Origin: Episyrphus balteatus
Taxonomy: Eukaryota > Arthropoda > Insecta > Diptera > Syrphidae
DNA length: 64,000 bases
NCBI RefSeq assembly: GCF_945859705.1
Contig: NC_079135.1
Coordinates: 20,276,501-20,340,500 of the forward strand
Direction: 5' to 3'
Shown: positions 59,401-64,000 of the stretch, piece by piece
Numbering within the stretch: position 1 is the first letter of the stretch
How the letters are laid out: each line of letters begins with the position of its first letter
Program-made: the position numbers and the translations under genes
The notes under the pieces: generated by a model
Seen by the model: the letters and a program-made list of their open reading frames with translations, nothing else
Database searches by the model: none
What the model was told of the DNA's origin: nothing

Positions 59401-62400
59401 TCGACAAAAGTCTTCGACAAAAGTCGTCGACAAAAGTCGTCGACAAAAGTCGTCGACAAAAGTCGTCGACAAAAGTCGTCGACAAAAGTCGTCGACAAAA
59501 GTCGTCGACAAAAGTCTTCGACAAAAGTCTTCGACAAAAGTCGTCGACAAAAGTCTTTGACAAAAGTCGTCGATAAAAGTTGTCGACAAAAGTCGTCGAC
59601 AAAAGTCTAAGACAAAAGTCTTCGACAAAAGTCTTCGACAAAAGTCGTCGACAAAAGTCGTCGACAAAAGTCGTCGACAAAAGTCGTCGACAAAAGTCGT
59701 CGACAAAAGTCGTCGACAAAAGTCTTCGACAAAAGTCGTCGACAAAAGTCGTCGACTAAAGTCGTCGACAAAAGTCTAAGACAAAAGTCTTCGACAAAAG
59801 TCTTCGACAAAAGTCGTCGACAAAAGTCGTCGACAAAAGTCGTCGACAAAAGTCGTCGACAAAAGTCGTCGACAAAAGTCTTCGACAAAAGTCGTCGACA
59901 AAAGTCTTCGACAAAAGTCGTCGACAAAAGTCTTCGACAAAAGTCGTCGACAAAAGTCGCCGACTAAAGTCGTCGACAAAAGTCGTCGACTAAAGTCGTC
60001 GACAAAAGTCGTCGACAAAAGTCGTCGACAAAAGTCGTCGACAAAAGTCGTCGACAAAAGTCGTCGATAAAAGTTGTCGACAAAAGTCTAAGACAAAAGT
60101 CTTCGACAAAAGTCTTCGACAAAAGTCTTCGACAAAAGTCGTCGACAAAAGTCGTCGACAAAAGTCGTCGACAAAAGTCGTCGACAAAAGTCGTCGACAA
60201 AAGTCGTCGACAAAAGTCTTCGACAAAAGTCGTCGACAAAAGTCGTCGACAAAAGTCGTCGACAAAAGTCGTCGACAAAAGTCGTCGACAAAAGTCTTCG
60301 ACAAAAGTCGTCGACAAAAGTCGTCGACAAAAGTCAGTCGTCGACAAAAGTCGTCGACAAAAGTCTTCGACAAAAGTCGTCGACAAAAGTCGTCGACAAA
60401 AGTCTTTGACAAAAGTCATCGATAAAAGTTGTCGACAAAAGTCGTCGACAAAAGTCTAAGACAAAAGTCTAAGACAAAAGTCTTCGACAAAAGTCTTCGA
60501 CAAAAGTCGTCGACAAAAGTCGTCGACAAAAGTCGTCGACAAAAGTCGTCGACAAAAGTCGTCGACAAAAGTCTTCGACAAAAGTCGTCGACAAAAGTCG
60601 TCGACAAAAGTCGTCGACAAAAGTCGTCGACAAAAGTCTTCGACAAAAGTCGTCGACAAAAGTCGTCGACAAAAGTCAGTCGTCGACAAAAGTCGTCGAC
60701 AAAAGTCTTCGACAAAAGTCTTCGACAAAAGTCTTCGACAAAAGTCTTCGACAAAAGTCGTCGACAAAAGTCGTCGACAAAAGTCTTCGACAAAAGTCGT
60801 CGACAAAGTCGTCGACAAAAGTCGTCGACAAAAGTCGTCGACAAAAGTCGTCGACAAAAGTCGTCGACAAAAGTTGTCGACAAAAGTCGTCGACAAAAGT
60901 CGTCGACAAAAGTCGTCGATTAAAGTCGTCAACAAAAGTCGTCGACAAAAGTCGTCGACAAAAGTCGTCGACAAAAGTCGTCGACAAAAGTCTTCGACAA
61001 AAGTCGTCGACAAAAGTCGTCGACAAAAGTCGTCGACAAAAGTCGTCGACAAAAGTCGTCGACAAAAGTCGTCGACAAAAGTCGTCGACAAAATTCGTCG
61101 ACTAAAGTCGTCGACAAAAGTCTTCGACAAAAGTCGTCGACAAAAGTCGTCGACAAAAGTCGTCGACAAAAGTCGTCGACAAAAGTCGTCGACAAAAGTC
61201 GTCGACAAAAGTCGTCGACAAAAGTCTTCGACAAAAGTCTTCGACAAAAGTCGTCGACAAAAGTCGTCGACAAAAGTCGTCGACAAAAGTCGTCGACAAA
61301 AGTCGTCGACAAAAGTTGTCGACAAAAGTCGTCGACTAAAGTCGTCGACAAAAGTCTTCGACAAAAGTCGTCGACAACAATCTTCGACAAAAGTCGTCGA
61401 CAAAAGTCGTCGACAAAAGTCGTCGACAAAAGTCGTCGACAAAAGTCGTCGAAAAAAGTCGTCGACAAAAGTCGCCGACTAAAGTCGTCGACAAAAGTCG
61501 TCGACAAAAGTCGTCGACAAAAGTCGTCGACAAAAGTCGTCGACAAAAGTCGTCGACAAAATTCGTCGACAAAAGTCTTCGACTAAAGTTTTCGACAAAA
61601 GTCGTCGACAAAAGTCGTCGACAAAAGTCTTCGACTAAAGTCGTCGACTAAAGTCGTCGACAAAAGTCGTCGACAAAAGTCGTCGACAAAAGTCGTCGAC
61701 AAAAGTCGTCGACAAAAGCCGTCGACAAAAGTCGTCGACAAAAGTCGTCGACTAAAGTCGTCGACTAAAGTCGTCGACAAAAATCGTCTACAAAAGTCGT
61801 CGACTAAAGTCGTCGACAAAAGTCGTCGACAAAAGTCTTCGACAAAAGTCGTCGACAAAAGTCGTCAACTAAAGTCGTCGACAAAAGTCGTAGACAAAAG
61901 TCGTCGACAAAAGTCGTCGACAAAAGTCGTCGACAAAAGCCGTCGACAAAAGTCGTCGACTAAAGTCGTCCACTAAAGTCGTCCACTAAAGTCGTCCTCT
62001 AAAGTCGTCGACAAAAGTCGTCGACAAAAGTCGTCGATGAAAGTCGTCGACAAAAGTCGTCGACTAAAGTCGTCGACAAAAGTCGTCGACAAAAGTCGTC
62101 GACAAAAGTCTTCGACAAAAGTCGTCGACAAAAGTCGTCGACAAAAGTCGTCGACAAAAGTCGTCGACAAAAGTCTTCGACAAAAGTCGTCGACAAAAGT
62201 CGTCGACAAAAGTCTTCGACAAAAGTCGTCGACAAAAGTCAGTCGTCGACAAAAGTCGTCGACAAAAGTCAGTCGTCGACAAAAGTCGTCGACAAAAGTC
62301 TTCGACAAAAGTCTTCGACAAAAGTCTTCGACAAAAGTCGTCGACAAAAGTCGTCGACAAAAGTCTTCGACAAAAGTCGTCGACAAAGTCGTCGACAAAA

Positions 62401-64000
62401 GTCGTCGACAAAAGTCGTCGACAAAAGTCGTCGACAAAAGTCGTCGACAAAAGTCGTCGACAAAAGTTGTCGACAAAAGTCGTCGACTAAAGTCGTCGAC
62501 AAAAGTCGTCGATTAAAGTCGTCAACAAAAGTCGTCGACAAAAGTCGTCGACAAAAGTCGTCGACAAAAGTCGTCGACAAAAGTCTTCGACAAAAGTCGT
62601 CGACAAAAGTCGTCGACAAAAGTCGTCGACAAAAGTCGTCGACAAAAGTCGTCGACAAAATTCGTCGACTAAAGTCGTCGACAAAAGTCTTCGACAAAAG
62701 TCGTCGACAAAAGTCGTCGACAAAAGTCGTCGACAAAAGTCGTCGACAAAAGTCGTCGACAAAAGTCGTCGACAAAAGTCGTCGACAAAAGTCGTCGACA
62801 AAAGTCGTCGACAAAAGTCGTCGACAAAAGTCTTCGACAAAAGTCTTCGACAAAAGTCGTCGACAAAAGTCGTCGACAAAAGTCGTCGACAAAAGTCGTC
62901 GACAAAAGTTGTCGACAAAAGTCGTCGACTAAAGTCGTCGACAAAAGTCTTCGACAAAAGTCTTCGACAAAAGTCGTCGACAAAAATCTTCGACAAAAGT
63001 CGTCGACAAAAGTCGTCGACAAAAGTCGTCGACAAAAGTCGTCGACAAAAGTCGTCGACAAAAGTCGTCGACAAAAGTCGCCGACTAAAGTCGTCGACAA
63101 AAGTCGTCGACAAAAGTCGTCGACAAAAGTCGTCGACAAAAGTCGTCGACAAAATTCGTCGACAAAAGTCTTCGACTAAAGTTTTCGACAAAAGTCGTCG
63201 ACAAAAGTCTTCGACTAAAGTCGTCGACTAAAGTCGTCGAAAAAAGTCGTCGACAAAAGTCGTCGACAAAAGTCGTCGACAAAAGCCGTCGACAAAAGTC
63301 GTCGACAAAAGTCGTCGACAAAAGTCGTCGACAAAAGTCGTCGACAAAAGTCGCCGACTAAAGTCGTCGACAAAAGTCGTCGACAAAAGTCGTCGACAAA
63401 AGTCGTCGACAAAAGTCGTCGACAAAAGTCGTCGACAAAAGTCGTCAACTAAAGTCGTCGACAAAAGTCGTCGACAAAAGTCGTCGACAAAAGTCGTCAA
63501 CTAAAGTCGTCGACAAAAGTCGGCGACAAAAGTCTTCGACTAAAGTCGTCGACAAAAGTCTTCGACTAAAGTCGTCGACTAAAGTCGTCGAAAAAAGTCG
63601 TCGACAAAAGTCGTCGACAAAAGTCGTCGACAAAAGCCGTCGACAAAAGTCGTCGACAAAAGTCGTCGACTAAAGTCGTCGACAAAAGTCGTCGACTAAA
63701 GTCGTCGACAAAAGTCGTCGACTAAAGTCGTCGACAAAAGTCGTCTACAAAAGTCGTCGACTAAAGTCGTCGACAAAAGTCGTCGACAAAAGTCTTCGAC
63801 AAAAGTCGTCGACAAAAGTCGTCAACTAAAGTCGTCGACAAAAGTCGTAGACAAAAGTCGTCGACAAAAGTCGTCGACAAAAGTCGTCGACAAAAGCCGT
63901 CGACAAAAGTCGTCGACAAAAGTCGTCGACTAAAGTCGTCCACTAAAGTCGTCCACTAAAGTCGTCCACTAAAGTCGTCCTCTAAAGTCGTCGACAAAAG
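53476..64000. repeat. 13-bp satellite array, unit AAAAGTCGTCGAC, running off the window end
   Basis: About 800 tandem units over more than 10.5 kb with very few indels. Each unit holds the palindrome GTCGAC and two CpGs. Recurrent variants are GTCTTCGAC, GTCTAAGAC, GTCGAAGAC, GTCGACTAAA, GTCGCCGAC, GTCTTTGAC and a 16-bp form with CAG inserted (for example 56,000, 57,331, 60,333). A landmark, GTCGATAAAAGTTGTCGAC, recurs 13 times between 55,755 and 60,416, including two 208-bp spacings (16 units), which shows higher-order structure. Numerous ORFs of 60-432 aa on both strands encode only a 13-residue repeat (STTFVDDFCRRLL or KSSTKVVDKSRRQ types) and are not treated as genes. Confidence 0.97.

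Noticed and set aside
53476..64000. Dozens of long ORFs (up to 432 aa) on both strands
   Set aside because: They encode only the translated 13-bp satellite in different frames; overlapping frames on both strands are equally open, so length is no evidence of coding.
53476..64000. CRISPR-like or telomeric repeat array
   Set aside because: Units are directly contiguous with no unique spacers, and the sequence is not TTAGG-like; it is a simple satellite.

Overview
This is eukaryotic DNA, most probably from an insect and quite possibly a fly. The background is AT-rich, with many long A/T homopolymers, and there is no bacterial-style gene packing. The only long coding regions are two retrotransposons: a BEL/Pao LTR element of a type common in arthropods, and an RTE-like non-LTR element. 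I see no complete host gene. Two short stretches look like possible host exons (about 23,665-23,882 on the minus strand and 52,583-52,665 on the plus strand), but neither is recognised. The window is best read as intergenic or intronic, TE-rich DNA at the edge of a satellite block.

Layout. 1-6,155: nearly complete BEL/Pao element, missing its 5' LTR, with an N-terminal PHD finger, one in-frame TAG, and a 3' LTR. 6,156-12,521: AT-rich non-coding DNA. 12,522-16,004: a cluster of small DNA elements: a TAA-flanked MITE, a 14-bp minisatellite, and a hAT-like non-autonomous element inserted into that minisatellite and itself carrying a long-arm inverted-repeat element with a 9-bp target duplication. 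21,175-22,910: an old inverted repeat, between whose arms lie a TTAA-flanked piggyBac-type MITE and a perfect 33-bp hairpin. 24,440-26,460: a degenerate 20-bp minisatellite. 28,484-31,365: a Tc1-like element and then a near-perfect palindrome of about 1.7 kb. 34,128-34,960: duplicated copies of a short dispersed repeat found five times in the window, plus tRNA-like fragments. 36,960-39,545: a CCC/AAAA-rich simple array and a repeat of about 165 bp. 41,738-45,554: a hAT-like MITE, then a TIR element rich in GGGCATTATGGC motifs that was split by a 5'-truncated RTE-like retrotransposon with a perfect 17-bp target duplication. 46,090-46,342: a probable non-LTR 3' end. 53,476 to the window end: more than 10.5 kb of a 13-bp satellite with unit AAAAGTCGTCGAC and higher-order structure, continuing beyond the window.

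Functionally this is a record of nested transposition rather than a pathway. The two retroelement ORFs encode their own replication enzymes. The MITE-like elements encode nothing and would depend on transposases elsewhere in the genome. The long ORFs inside the satellite are a by-product of a 13-bp unit that has no stop codon in any of the six frames.
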